Positions 1 to 9,490 of a stretch of DNA of 64,000 nucleotides are shown piece after piece. Source of the DNA: Bin55 sp965205545 (GTDB lineage Bacteria > Pseudomonadota > Gammaproteobacteria > Pseudomonadales > Azotimanducaceae); the NCBI GenBank assembly GCA_965205545.1, contig OZ242170.1, positions 930,001 to 994,000 on the forward strand, written 5' to 3'. The notes under the pieces are model-generated. The model ran no database searches and was not told where the DNA came from. It saw only the letters and a program-made list of their open reading frames with translations. The position numbers and the translations under genes were made by a program. Numbering within the stretch: position 1 is the first letter of the stretch; each line of letters starts with the position of its first letter.

Positions 1-809
1 TCCCCGCGGTACTTTGTACCGGCCAAGAGCGAGCCCAAGTCGAGCGCATAGACGCAACACTCCTTCATAACATCAGGAACGTCCTGATCGACAATTCTCT
101 TTGCCAGGCCTTCAGCGATCGCAGTCTTGCCCACTCCGGACTCGCCCACAAGCAAAGGATTGTTCTTGCGTCGACGACAGAGAATCTGCAATACCCTATG
201 CAGCTCGTCGCCCCTTCCCACTAGTGGATCAATAAGTCCGGACTTGGCAGATTCATTGAGATTGGTGGCGAATGCTTGCAGCGCGGAGGGCTGCTTCTGT
301 TTTTGCTTCTGCTTTTCGTCGCCCTCTTCCGACGACTCTGATGGAGCTTCCTCTGCCTCGTCTTTGGCGATCTTCGACACTCCGTGTGCAACGAAATTCA
401 CCACGTCGATTCGTGCAATGTCTTGCTTGCGAAGGAAAAAGACTGCTTGAGATTCAGGTTCACTGAAAATGGCAATCAGTATGTCCTTTGCGCTGACCTT
501 GCTCCGCTGCTGTGTTGTCTGGACATGGAACGTTGCTCGGTGAATTACGCGTTGGAAACCAGTGGACTGTTCTACATTGTTGCTCTGCTCTTCGCTTGGG
601 GGAATCACGGTCATGAACTTTCTTAGGTACGATTCCAAGTCTTGTCGCAACAAGTCAATGTCAGCAGCAACGTTCTCCAACACCTCCCGAGATTCCTCGT
701 TGTCGAGCAACGCTAACAACAAGTGCTCGACGGTAATGAACTCGTGGCGGTTCGACCGTGCATGGTTTATCGCCTTCTCGAGTGTATACATGAGATTTTC
801 AGTAAACAT
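1..809 (-). CDS. clpA: ClpA, ATP-dependent Clp protease specificity subunit (5' part only)
   Basis: This AAA+ unfoldase feeds substrates to the ClpP peptidase. About 269 N-terminal codons are visible; the rest lies beyond the window edge. The start is the ATG at 809. The first roughly 145 residues form the Clp N-domain, followed by an acidic, glutamine/lysine-rich linker and the start of the first AAA+ module, with Walker A GESGVGKT near residues 221-228. The gene starts 4 bases after the clpS stop, so it is co-transcribed with its adaptor. ClpB and ClpC are less likely because of the clpS linkage. Truncation here is only a window effect. Confidence 0.95.
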   Translation of the reverse strand, partial: MFTENLMYTLEKAINHARSNRHEFITVEHLLLALLDNEESREVLENVAADIDLLRQDLESYLRKFMTVIPPSEEQSNNVEQSTGFQRVIHRATFHVQTTQQRSKVSAKDILIAIFSEPESQAVFFLRKQDIARIDVVNFVAHGVSKIAKDEAEEAPSESSEEGDEKQKQKQKQPSALQAFATNLNESAKSGLIDPLVGRGDELHRVLQILCRRRKNNPLLVGESGVGKTAIAEGLAKRIVDQDVPDVMKECCVYALDLGSLLAGTKYRG

Positions 810-813
810 CACT

Positions 814-1152
814 CTAATCCGTCATTTCTATAGTCGATAGTAATGGATGGTTTTGGCTTTGCGAGTAGTTGTTGACTTGTTCGCATTTGGTTTCGGCAAT
901 TTCACGCGGGTATATCCCTACGACTGATTGTCCCGTTGTATGGATTGTCATCATGATTCGAACGGCCTTGTCCAATTCCATGGAGAAGAACACCATCAGC
1001 ACATGAATGACGAATTCCATCGGCGTATAGTCATCATTGAACATGACAACCTTGTACATTGGCGGAGGTTTTACCTTCGCTTCCTTTCGCTCGAGAACAA
1101 CTACGTCGTCGAGGTCAAGATTCACGTCGTCGATTAGGTCATCGTCGCTCAA
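814..1152 (-). CDS. clpS: ClpS, adaptor for ClpAP (N-end rule)
   Basis: This small cytosolic adaptor delivers proteins with destabilising N-terminal residues to ClpA. It has 112 residues, the usual size. An acidic flexible N-terminus (residues 1-30) is followed by the conserved NDDYTPMEFV motif that begins the folded domain, and later by the HTTGQSVVGIYPREIAE segment that lines the recognition pocket. It lies directly upstream of clpA on the same strand. In E. coli clpS is divergent from cspD; here the gene upstream is icd, in the same direction, and no cspD is present. Confidence 0.95.
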   Translation of the reverse strand: MSDDDLIDDVNLDLDDVVVLERKEAKVKPPPMYKVVMFNDDYTPMEFVIHVLMVFFSMELDKAVRIMMTIHTTGQSVVGIYPREIAETKCEQVNNYSQSQNHPLLSTIEMTD

Positions 1153-1359
1153 ATCGCGAACACTCCTTCAACCTCTTGTTAGGCGATTGAATTATCGACA
1201 TAAATTTAGCAGATTTTGCTAAGAAATTCATATTGTGCATGAAACAACCTACTCTCATTGTTGATGGCAGGCCGAGAAATCTGCAGCGATCTAGGATTGC
1301 GGCTGCAGTACGTTTGAGGCTAGTAAATGTGACGAGAGGGTTTACTGTCGGGGATTCTG

Positions 1360-2616
<1,257 letters not shown>

Positions 2617-2694
2617 AGCGGTGGGCTACCCTAAAAAAGTGCGGATTATAGCGACCACCAAATCAATGATGTATCTAGAAAGTTTTCAGATTGG

Positions 2695-3153
2695 CTAACC
2701 GTTCCTCCAACGTCGAATGCGTACTTCGTCGTTGCCGGTCGACTCTATCCACTGTTCAGATGTACTACGAATCTCCTTTTTCCAAAACATAGCTTCGGTC
2801 TTTAGGAAATCCATGATGCATTCGCAGGCGGCAAACGCGTCGGGCCGGTGAGCGGACCCGATCAGCACAAGAACAATTTGCTCGCCTGCCTTGAGTTCGC
2901 CAATGCGATGGATGATTACTACGTCGAGCAGCGACCAGCGCGATTGCGCTTCGAGCACTATCCTCTCAATGCTCTTTTCGGTCATTCCTGGATAGTGCTC
3001 CAAGTAAAGCCCTAACACATCGTCGTCAGCGCTTAGGTCGCGAACGAGTCCGGAAAAGGCCACGATCGCACCTCCTCTTCCCGCCATGCGTTCTCTGCAT
3101 TTGCGCCACTCTTCGTCGATGGAGAAGTCTTCCCGTTGAACTCTGATGTCCAT
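2695..3153 (-). CDS. moaE: MoaE, molybdopterin synthase large subunit
   Basis: With MoaD it converts cyclic pyranopterin monophosphate to molybdopterin by inserting two sulfurs. It has 152 residues. Conserved blocks include GAIVAFSGLVRD near the N-terminus, LYLEHYPGM, HRIGELKAGE, and SAHRPDAF followed by DFLKTEAMFWKKE, which carries the catalytic lysines. The gene is 7 bases downstream of moaD and last in moaC-moaD-moaE. moaA, moaB and moeA are not in the window. Confidence 0.95.
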   Translation of the reverse strand: MDIRVQREDFSIDEEWRKCRERMAGRGGAIVAFSGLVRDLSADDDVLGLYLEHYPGMTEKSIERIVLEAQSRWSLLDVVIIHRIGELKAGEQIVLVLIGSAHRPDAFAACECIMDFLKTEAMFWKKEIRSTSEQWIESTGNDEVRIRRWRNG

Positions 3154-3160
3154 CGGTGCG

Positions 3161-3421
3161 CTAGCCTCCCGTTATAGGCGGAAAAAATGCAACTTCGTCG
3201 CCGTCACGCAACTCGACTGGATCTTCCTGGATTTCAAAGTTGACCGCCAAGCGTACTCCTTCCTGGTTTAGTACCCCTCCGATCGGGCGTTCAAGAGAAA
3301 CTGACAAAGCATCCGTCAGACAGGCTGTTGTACTGCCAGAAGGTAGGCTAAGAGTCATCTGTTCTATATTGAATTCCTCGCGCAGCGACGCGAAGAACAA
3401 GACCTTCACTTGCATGCTCAA
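3161..3421 (-). CDS. moaD: MoaD, molybdopterin synthase sulfur carrier
   Basis: This ubiquitin-fold protein has a C-terminal Gly-Gly that is thiocarboxylated and passes sulfur to the pterin precursor in the MoaE active site. It has 86 residues and ends in FFPPITGG, the expected exposed Gly-Gly tail. It overlaps moaC by 4 bases and sits 7 bases before moaE, so translational coupling is likely. Confidence 0.94.
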   Translation of the reverse strand: MSMQVKVLFFASLREEFNIEQMTLSLPSGSTTACLTDALSVSLERPIGGVLNQEGVRLAVNFEIQEDPVELRDGDEVAFFPPITGG

Positions 3422-3897
3422 TCAGTCTCCGCTCGCCAGCTACCCGACTTGCCGCCCGTCTTGGATATCAATCGAACTCCCTCAATTTGAATGGCCTTTT
3501 CCACGCCTTTGCACATGTCGTAAATCGTCAAAGCTGCTACTGCCACGGCGGTCATCGCTTCCATCTCGACTCCTGTACGACTTGTAACTGTACACCTCGC
3601 ATGGATCTTTAGCTGGCCTGGGGCGTCCCGCTCGAAAGAGACTTCTACCGAGGCCAGCGGCAGCGGATGGCATAAGGGGATTAGTTCGCTGGTCTTCTTG
3701 GCCGCTTGAATGCCGGCAATTCTAGCGACAGCTAACACGTCGCCTTTCGGCAGCGAATCCTCAAATATGAGGTCCATAGTGCTTGCCGACATAGTCACTA
3801 TCGCCTCTGCAACCGCAACACGCTCTGTGACTTGCTTTTCGGCAATGTCCACCATGCGTGCGTCGCCGGACTTGGTCAAATGCGTGAGCTTAGTCAT
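3418..3897 (-). CDS. moaC: MoaC, cyclic pyranopterin monophosphate synthase
   Basis: MoaC makes cyclic pyranopterin monophosphate from the product of MoaA, the second part of the first step of molybdenum cofactor synthesis. Signature blocks are LTHLTKSGDARMVDI at the N-terminus, KKTSELIPLCHPL, TGVEMEAMTAV and the C-terminal KTGGKSG loop. I chose the ATG at 3897 (159 residues) because the LTHL motif begins three residues later; a GTG at 3909 would add four residues. It is the first gene of the moa operon and divergent from mnmA. Confidence 0.94.
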   Translation of the reverse strand: MTKLTHLTKSGDARMVDIAEKQVTERVAVAEAIVTMSASTMDLIFEDSLPKGDVLAVARIAGIQAAKKTSELIPLCHPLPLASVEVSFERDAPGQLKIHARCTVTSRTGVEMEAMTAVAVAALTIYDMCKGVEKAIQIEGVRLISKTGGKSGSWRAETD

Positions 3898-4007
3898 CGT
3901 TGTGGTCACTACCTCTGTGACTCAAGATTTCAGTTGTCCTACGAGCATACAATACCAATATTCAAGCCTTTGGGGGTAGTCGAATTCACAAGCACCAGAC
4001 ATCTGTT

Positions 4008-5066
4008 GTGGTTGGGCTGTCTGGTGGAGTGGATTCTGCTATAGCCGCCCTCTTGCTTCATCGCGCTGGGTATCGAGTGTCCGGCCTATTCATGAAGAAC
4101 TGGGACGAAGACGATGGAACCGACTACTGCACTGCCGCTGAGGACTATGACGACGCACAAAAAATTGCCGAGCGAATTGGCATTGAACTTGACTCGATCA
4201 ATTTTGCAGCGGAGTATTGGGAACGAGTCTTCGCTGAGTTTCTGCGCGACTATGAGGCAGGCTACACGCCCAATCCCGACGTTCTTTGCAACAGAGAAAT
4301 CAAGTTTGGGCTGTTCTTGGACTATGTGGAACAACTAGGCATCAGCACCATAGCTACTGGGCACTACGCACGCGGTAAGGGTCGAGACGAGACCTTTGAG
4401 CTTTTTCGCGCGACGGATCTAGCCAAAGATCAAACCTACTTCCTTAGTGGCGTACCGCGGTTGAGGCTGGGACAGTGTTTGTTCCCTTTAGCCAATCACA
4501 CAAAGACGCAAGTGCGGCAAATGGCGAAATGCAACGGACTTCACGTCTCCGAGAAGAAAGACAGCACAGGAATTTGCTTCATTGGCGAGCGAAGGTTCAA
4601 TGAACTGCTTGAAAGGTACATTCGCCACAAACCTGGGGAAATTGTTGATGCAAAGGGTCGAATTCTGGGCGAGCATATTGGACTGGCCTACTATACGTTT
4701 GGCCAGAGAAAAGGTTTGGCGATTGGTGGCAAGCAAGAGGCGCGCGAAGCGCCATGGTATGTGATGGAAAAGCTCGAGGATTCGAATCGGCTAGTGGTAA
4801 CTCAGAACCAAAGCGAACTAATGAACCACGAACTTGAAGCCATCGACATGAATTGGCTTGTGGATGACCCAGGTCATTCTCTGAAGTGCCAAGCGATGGT
4901 TCGCTACAGGCAGCCGCCCGCGCCCTGCGAGTGCTCAATTGAGCGCAAAAAATTGCGCGTTAGATTTGACAGTCCCCAACGAGCAGTAACACCAGGTCAA
5001 TTCGTTGTGCTATACCAAGGCGACAAGTGTCTAGGCGGAGCCCGGATAAGCCGCGTGATGAATTGA
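4008..5066 (+). CDS. mnmA: MnmA, tRNA-specific 2-thiouridylase
   Basis: It thiolates the wobble uridine of tRNAs for Lys, Glu and Gln. The ATP PP-loop GLSGGVDS lies at the very N-terminus, the catalytic Cys is in NPDVLCNREIKFG, the second Cys in STGICFIGERRF, and GQRKGLAIGG follows. The start is unclear. GTG 4008 leaves only one residue after Met before the PP-loop and has no Shine-Dalgarno, whereas the frame stays open back to 3921 without any ATG, GTG or TTG. An ATT at 3984, preceded by GGGGG at 3972-3976, would restore a normal N-terminus. It is 9 bases upstream of purB; hflD, normally between them, is absent. Confidence 0.93.
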   Translation: MVGLSGGVDSAIAALLLHRAGYRVSGLFMKNWDEDDGTDYCTAAEDYDDAQKIAERIGIELDSINFAAEYWERVFAEFLRDYEAGYTPNPDVLCNREIKFGLFLDYVEQLGISTIATGHYARGKGRDETFELFRATDLAKDQTYFLSGVPRLRLGQCLFPLANHTKTQVRQMAKCNGLHVSEKKDSTGICFIGERRFNELLERYIRHKPGEIVDAKGRILGEHIGLAYYTFGQRKGLAIGGKQEAREAPWYVMEKLEDSNRLVVTQNQSELMNHELEAIDMNWLVDDPGHSLKCQAMVRYRQPPAPCECSIERKKLRVRFDSPQRAVTPGQFVVLYQGDKCLGGARISRVMN

Positions 5067-5075
5067 GCCGCCGAA

Positions 5076-6440
5076 ATGGAGAGACTTCCCTACGATCCAC
5101 TCACGGCTATCGGACCCCTCGACGGTCGATATAGAAGACAAGCGCACGAACTCGCCTCTTACGTAAGTGAGTACGCACTAATCAAATACCGGCTTACCAT
5201 TGAGGTCGAGTGGTACCTCTTTCTCAATCAAAGCCACCAGATTCCAAATTTCTCGATTCTCAACGGCGACCACGTCGACCGGTGTCGAAGGATTTGGCGA
5301 GAATTCAACCTAGACGATGCTCGGCAGATCCGCGATATCGAATCCAAAACCAATCACGACGTAAAGGCGGTTGAGTATTACTTGCGTCAGAAATTGGAGG
5401 GTCTTGACCTAGCGTCCACAACCGAAATGGTCCATTTTGGGTGTACGTCAGAAGACATCAACAATTTAGCGTACGGGCTTATGATCCGAGATGTTCGCGA
5501 TTTGGTTCTTCTACCCACTTTAAGCGGATTAGTCGAAGAAATAGTGGATCTTGCAAGACCGCTTGTGTCGGTGCCCATGCTTGCAAGGACCCATGGACAG
5601 GCGGCGTCGCCAACCACAGTGGGCAAGGAGCTTGCCGTATTTGCCGCACGGCTGAACGAGTGGGAAGGCAAGCTTCGAGACGAAATCCTGTATGGCAAGA
5701 TGAATGGCGCGGTCGGCAACTACAACGCCCACATGGCAGCCTGTCCCCACATTGATTGGCTTTCCATGGGTCAAGCGTTTGTTCAATTGCTTGGTCTCCA
5801 ACCCCACGACTGTACAACGCAAATCGAATCCCACGACTACATTGCTAGGGTGCTCTCCTTGACCAAAGGCTGCAATGTAGTGCTTCTGGATTTTGTGCGC
5901 GACATTTGGAGCTACATTTCTCTAGGCTACTTCCAGCAAAAGCAAGTCGAGGGAGAGGTCGGAAGTTCCACTATGCCGCACAAAGTAAATCCCATCGACT
6001 TTGAAAACGCCGAAGGGAATCTAGGAGTCGCCAATGCATTGCTTTCCCATCTCGCAGAGAAGCTTCCTATTTCGCGGTGGCAGCGCGATCTTTCAGATTC
6101 CACTGCACTTCGCAATTTAGGCATTGCTTTTGGTCACTCACTCCATTCCTACCAGAGCTCCATGCGTGGGTTGAGGAAATTGGAACTCGATCACTCTAGA
6201 GTAAGGGGAGACTTGTCGGGTTCATGGGAAGTGCTAACAGAGGCAATTCAATCCGTCATGCGAGTCGTGGGAATTGGCGATGCATACGACAAGGTCAAGG
6301 AGCTCACCCGTGGCGAGCAACTCGACAAGGAAAGCTACCTACAACTGTTAGCAAACCTCAACTTGCCCGCTGAAGCCATGAATCAGTTAAGTCAATTGAC
6401 ACCTGAAAACTACACGGGCTTGCGGAGACGATTGCGCTAA
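5076..6440 (+). CDS. purB: Adenylosuccinate lyase
   Basis: PurB cleaves fumarate from SAICAR and from adenylosuccinate in purine synthesis. It is a cytosolic tetramer of the fumarase/aspartase superfamily. The 454-residue length fits the E. coli-type long form. The superfamily signature is SSTMPHKVNPIDFENAEGN, carrying the flexible serine loop. TSEDINN and ARTHGQAASPTTVGKE mark the other active-site regions. It starts at the ATG at 5076, 9 bases after mnmA, and is probably co-transcribed with it. Confidence 0.97.
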   Translation: MERLPYDPLTAIGPLDGRYRRQAHELASYVSEYALIKYRLTIEVEWYLFLNQSHQIPNFSILNGDHVDRCRRIWREFNLDDARQIRDIESKTNHDVKAVEYYLRQKLEGLDLASTTEMVHFGCTSEDINNLAYGLMIRDVRDLVLLPTLSGLVEEIVDLARPLVSVPMLARTHGQAASPTTVGKELAVFAARLNEWEGKLRDEILYGKMNGAVGNYNAHMAACPHIDWLSMGQAFVQLLGLQPHDCTTQIESHDYIARVLSLTKGCNVVLLDFVRDIWSYISLGYFQQKQVEGEVGSSTMPHKVNPIDFENAEGNLGVANALLSHLAEKLPISRWQRDLSDSTALRNLGIAFGHSLHSYQSSMRGLRKLELDHSRVRGDLSGSWEVLTEAIQSVMRVVGIGDAYDKVKELTRGEQLDKESYLQLLANLNLPAEAMNQLSQLTPENYTGLRRRLR

Positions 6441-6446
6441 ACACTC

Positions 6447-6920
6447 TTGACAAGATCAAGATGTCTCGCACTTGAGCGCAACTGCAACTCAAACGTGCAC
6501 ATTCGCGAAGTATCCTGGAGCTGTTGTGAAGCGACATTGATCGCTATACGAACCGAGGTGTTCGTCAAGGAACAAGGTGTGCCTAGGCACCTTGAGATCG
6601 ATGGTCTCGACCAAACTTCCTACCACTTTCTTGCAACTACATCACTGGGAGCGGATGTAGGAGCTGCACGACTGTTGGAAACAGGTCAGATTGGGCGAAT
6701 GGCGGTTCTTGAACCACACCGCAGGGCAGGCATAGGTCGGCAACTTCTTGAGTGTGCTGTAGCCAAAGCATCGGAACTGGACTTTGCTGAGATCTTTCTG
6801 CATGCACAAACCCACGCAGTGGACTTCTATGCCAGAAACGGATTCGAAGTGTATGGAGAGGAGTTTGACGATGCTGGCATTCCTCACCTTGCAATGAGAT
6901 ATAGACGTCCCCCCGACTGA
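6447..6920 (+). CDS. GNAT family N-acetyltransferase
   Basis: A single GNAT domain of about 157 residues. RMAVLEPHRRAGIG forms the acetyl-CoA pyrophosphate-binding motif, and AVDFYARNGFEVYGEEF matches the C-terminal part of the YjcF/ElaA-like GNAT group, whose early FVKEQGVP segment is also present. The substrate is unknown. The first usable start is TTG at 6447, 6 bases after purB; a GTG some 15 codons later, just before the first conserved strand, is an alternative. Close spacing suggests it is the last gene of the mnmA-purB unit. Confidence 0.8.
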   Translation: MTRSRCLALERNCNSNVHIREVSWSCCEATLIAIRTEVFVKEQGVPRHLEIDGLDQTSYHFLATTSLGADVGAARLLETGQIGRMAVLEPHRRAGIGRQLLECAVAKASELDFAEIFLHAQTHAVDFYARNGFEVYGEEFDDAGIPHLAMRYRRPPD

Positions 6921-7010
6921 ATACTGCACACACTCGACAAATGAGTTGTCTAGCGGAAAAACAGCCGCCTAGTCAATACAATCAGCAACTTTCCAAATGG
7001 GAGATAACTC

Positions 7011-8315
7011 GTGGCTCTTCACTACGTACCTCGGAAACCACGTTCCGAGCAAATCGCAGAACTGCAACAGGAATGGGAGTCGCATCCTCGATGGAAGGAT
7101 GTAAAACGCGGGTATAGCGCAGAGGACGTAGTGCGTCTCCGCGGAACGATTCCGCACCGAAGCATGCTGGCGGCCCACGGTGCCGACAAGCTTTGGGCGC
7201 TGCTTGAAGAAGAGCCCTTTGTCAATGCACTTGGTGCGCTTACTGGCGGCCAGGCCGTGCAGCAAGTCAAAGCTGGCATTAAAGCCATTTATCTATCGGG
7301 ATGGCAGGTGGCTGCCGACAACAATACTTCGGAGACCATGTACCCCGATCAATCGTTGTACGCCGTGAACTCGGTTCCTTCCGTAGTGAACCGAATAAAC
7401 AATGCCTTCCGTCGGGCAGACGAAATACAGTGGGCCAAGGGAGTCGACGAAGGCATCGACTATTACGCCCCTATAGTTGCCGATGCAGAAGCGGGTTTTG
7501 GCGGCATTCTCAATGCATTCGAGTTGATGAAGTCAATGATTGCGGCGGGAGCTGCTGGAGTGCATTTCGAGGACCAACTTGCATCAGTCAAGAAATGCGG
7601 GCATATGGGAGGAAAAGTTCTCGTTCCGACAGCAGAAGCGGTACAAAAGCTGATTGCTGCCCGTTTAGCTGCCGACGTCTGCGACGTACCAACACTGCTA
7701 ATGGCAAGAACTGATGCCAATGCTGCTGCCATGGTAACCAGCGACGTGGATGAACACGACCGACCCTTTTTGACCGGAGAACGCACGCCTGAAGGGTTCT
7801 ATCGATCGCGAGCGGGGTTGGACCAAGCTATAGCACGTTCGCTAGCCTATGCACCATATGCTGACCTGATTTGGTGTGAGACGGCCGTGCCTTCTTTGGA
7901 GGAAGCACGAGAATTTGCCGAAGCCATCCACAATGTCTACCCGGACCAAATGCTCGCGTACAACTGCTCGCCAAGCTTCAATTGGCGCGCCAATCTCGAT
8001 GACTCCACAATCGCAAAGTTCCAAGTTGAGCTGGCGGCTATGGGCTACAAATTTCAGTTCATAACTTTGGCGGGAATTCACAGCATGTGGTACAGCATGT
8101 TTCAGCTCTCCAAGGACTACGTCGAATCGCAGATGACTGCGTACGTCGAACTCCAGGAGCGAGAGTTTGCCGCAGCTGATAAGGGATACTCTTTTGTTAG
8201 CCATCAGCAGGAAGTGGGAACCGGTTATTTCGACGAAGTTGCCAACGTGATACAAGCGGGCGAATCGTCGGTTACGGCTCTTGCCGGATCAACAGAAGAG
8301 GCGCAGTTCGAGTGA
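7011..8315 (+). CDS. aceA: Isocitrate lyase
   Basis: It splits isocitrate into succinate and glyoxylate, the first step of the glyoxylate bypass. The 434-residue length matches the short E. coli-type enzyme. The catalytic cysteine motif is KKCGHMGGK, and WCETAVPSLEEAREFAEAI and YNCSPSFNW follow as expected. The start is GTG at 7011 with GGGAG about 6 bases upstream. The related lyase prpB has KRCGH and is assigned separately. Malate synthase is not nearby. The gene lies within 1.2 kb of the convergent prp operon, grouping two-carbon and three-carbon acid use. Confidence 0.96.
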   Translation: MALHYVPRKPRSEQIAELQQEWESHPRWKDVKRGYSAEDVVRLRGTIPHRSMLAAHGADKLWALLEEEPFVNALGALTGGQAVQQVKAGIKAIYLSGWQVAADNNTSETMYPDQSLYAVNSVPSVVNRINNAFRRADEIQWAKGVDEGIDYYAPIVADAEAGFGGILNAFELMKSMIAAGAAGVHFEDQLASVKKCGHMGGKVLVPTAEAVQKLIAARLAADVCDVPTLLMARTDANAAAMVTSDVDEHDRPFLTGERTPEGFYRSRAGLDQAIARSLAYAPYADLIWCETAVPSLEEAREFAEAIHNVYPDQMLAYNCSPSFNWRANLDDSTIAKFQVELAAMGYKFQFITLAGIHSMWYSMFQLSKDYVESQMTAYVELQEREFAAADKGYSFVSHQQEVGTGYFDEVANVIQAGESSVTALAGSTEEAQFE

Positions 8316-8394
8316 TCCAAGAGTTTGCTACTACTCTCGTAGAATGCCAGAAGCTGCAAGCTGACCAATGAATTGCTAAGCCAGAGGACTGCAC

Positions 8395-9486
8395 ATGCCC
8401 ACACCCGCAGAGGTCGTTGTACTACCAGCACACGAAGGTCCGTTACTCATCCGCGAGGTTACGCTGCCTGACCCTGGACCTTCGCAAGTCGTCGTGAAGC
8501 AGTTTGCGACTGGTATTTGTCACTCCCAGCTCCACCAAATGAATGCGCCCCGCAACGTCCCCACTCTCCTGGGGCATGAATCTACAGGTGTGGTTGTTCA
8601 GAAAGGGACAGAAGTTTCCCATGTGAACGAAGGTGATGAGGTACTTGTCACCTGGGTACCGAGAAATGCAGCGAAGGACCGTTCCCAACCAACTTCCGCA
8701 TCACTCGAAATCGAAGGCAACACGGCCATTTCGCAGAACGTCTTTACTTGGGCAACGCACACGATTGCCGACCAGCGATTCGTCGTAAGAACGGAACCAC
8801 TTGAGGACAAGCACTCAACCGCCATCATTGGATGCGCCGTAATGACAGGATCTGGAGCAGTCATCAACACCGTCGATGTCCAGCAAGGCAATTCGGTAGC
8901 GGTATTCGGTGTCGGTGGTGTTGGTCTGTCAGCGATCGTGGCTGCACGCATTCGGGGTGCAAACCCAATCATTGCGGTGGACCTAGATGAGGACAAGCTC
9001 AGCTTTGCCAAGCAGTTTGGGGCGACCCATGGAATTAACGCGTCGAAAGTCGATCCCGTCAGGACAATCCATGAAATGACAGTTAATCCAAAGGAGTTTA
9101 GTATCGCTGGCCGTTCAGTTAGTGGTGTGGATTATGCATTTGATTGCATCGGCCTAAAAACAACTATGGAACAAATAGTGCCTTCGGTGAGACCAGGACA
9201 CTTCGGGGCGCGGCAAGGCGGCACGGCGGTTCTTGTCGGAGTGCCGCACACGACGGTTGAGCTGAGCGCTGGTGAAATACTAGGAACGGAAAAGCAGTTT
9301 CGCGGTTCGATTGGTGGCTCGTGCTCCCCGGATCGTGACTTCCCAGTATTCCTTGAATGGCATAGAAGTGGACAGCTAGATCTCGATAGTTTGGTGACCA
9401 AGACCTATGAGTTGCACGACATAAACGAAGCTACATCGGCATTGGCCGAAGGACGGATCGCCGGAAGATCCATCATTAGGTTCTGA
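8395..9486 (+). CDS. Zinc-type alcohol dehydrogenase lacking the structural zinc lobe
   Basis: A medium-chain dehydrogenase/reductase of 363 residues. The catalytic zinc ligands are present: Cys in GICHSQLH, His in LLGHES and Cys in IIGCAVMTGSG. The Rossmann motif is GVGGVGL, followed by an acidic residue in AVDLDEDK, which suggests NAD(H). The lobe that normally carries four structural-zinc cysteines is replaced by a cysteine-free stretch around residues 85-110. The fold otherwise resembles class III/aryl alcohol dehydrogenases. The substrate is unknown. The gene converges on prpD with only 4 bases between stops, leaving no room for a dedicated terminator. Confidence 0.85.
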   Translation: MPTPAEVVVLPAHEGPLLIREVTLPDPGPSQVVVKQFATGICHSQLHQMNAPRNVPTLLGHESTGVVVQKGTEVSHVNEGDEVLVTWVPRNAAKDRSQPTSASLEIEGNTAISQNVFTWATHTIADQRFVVRTEPLEDKHSTAIIGCAVMTGSGAVINTVDVQQGNSVAVFGVGGVGLSAIVAARIRGANPIIAVDLDEDKLSFAKQFGATHGINASKVDPVRTIHEMTVNPKEFSIAGRSVSGVDYAFDCIGLKTTMEQIVPSVRPGHFGARQGGTAVLVGVPHTTVELSAGEILGTEKQFRGSIGGSCSPDRDFPVFLEWHRSGQLDLDSLVTKTYELHDINEATSALAEGRIAGRSIIRF

Positions 9487-9490
9487 CAAC

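Noticed and set aside
1206..1222. TTAGCA-GATTT-TGCTAA inverted repeat between icd and clpS.
   Set aside because: Only 6-bp AT-rich arms with no T-run; seen as chance symmetry, although a weak clpS operator is possible.
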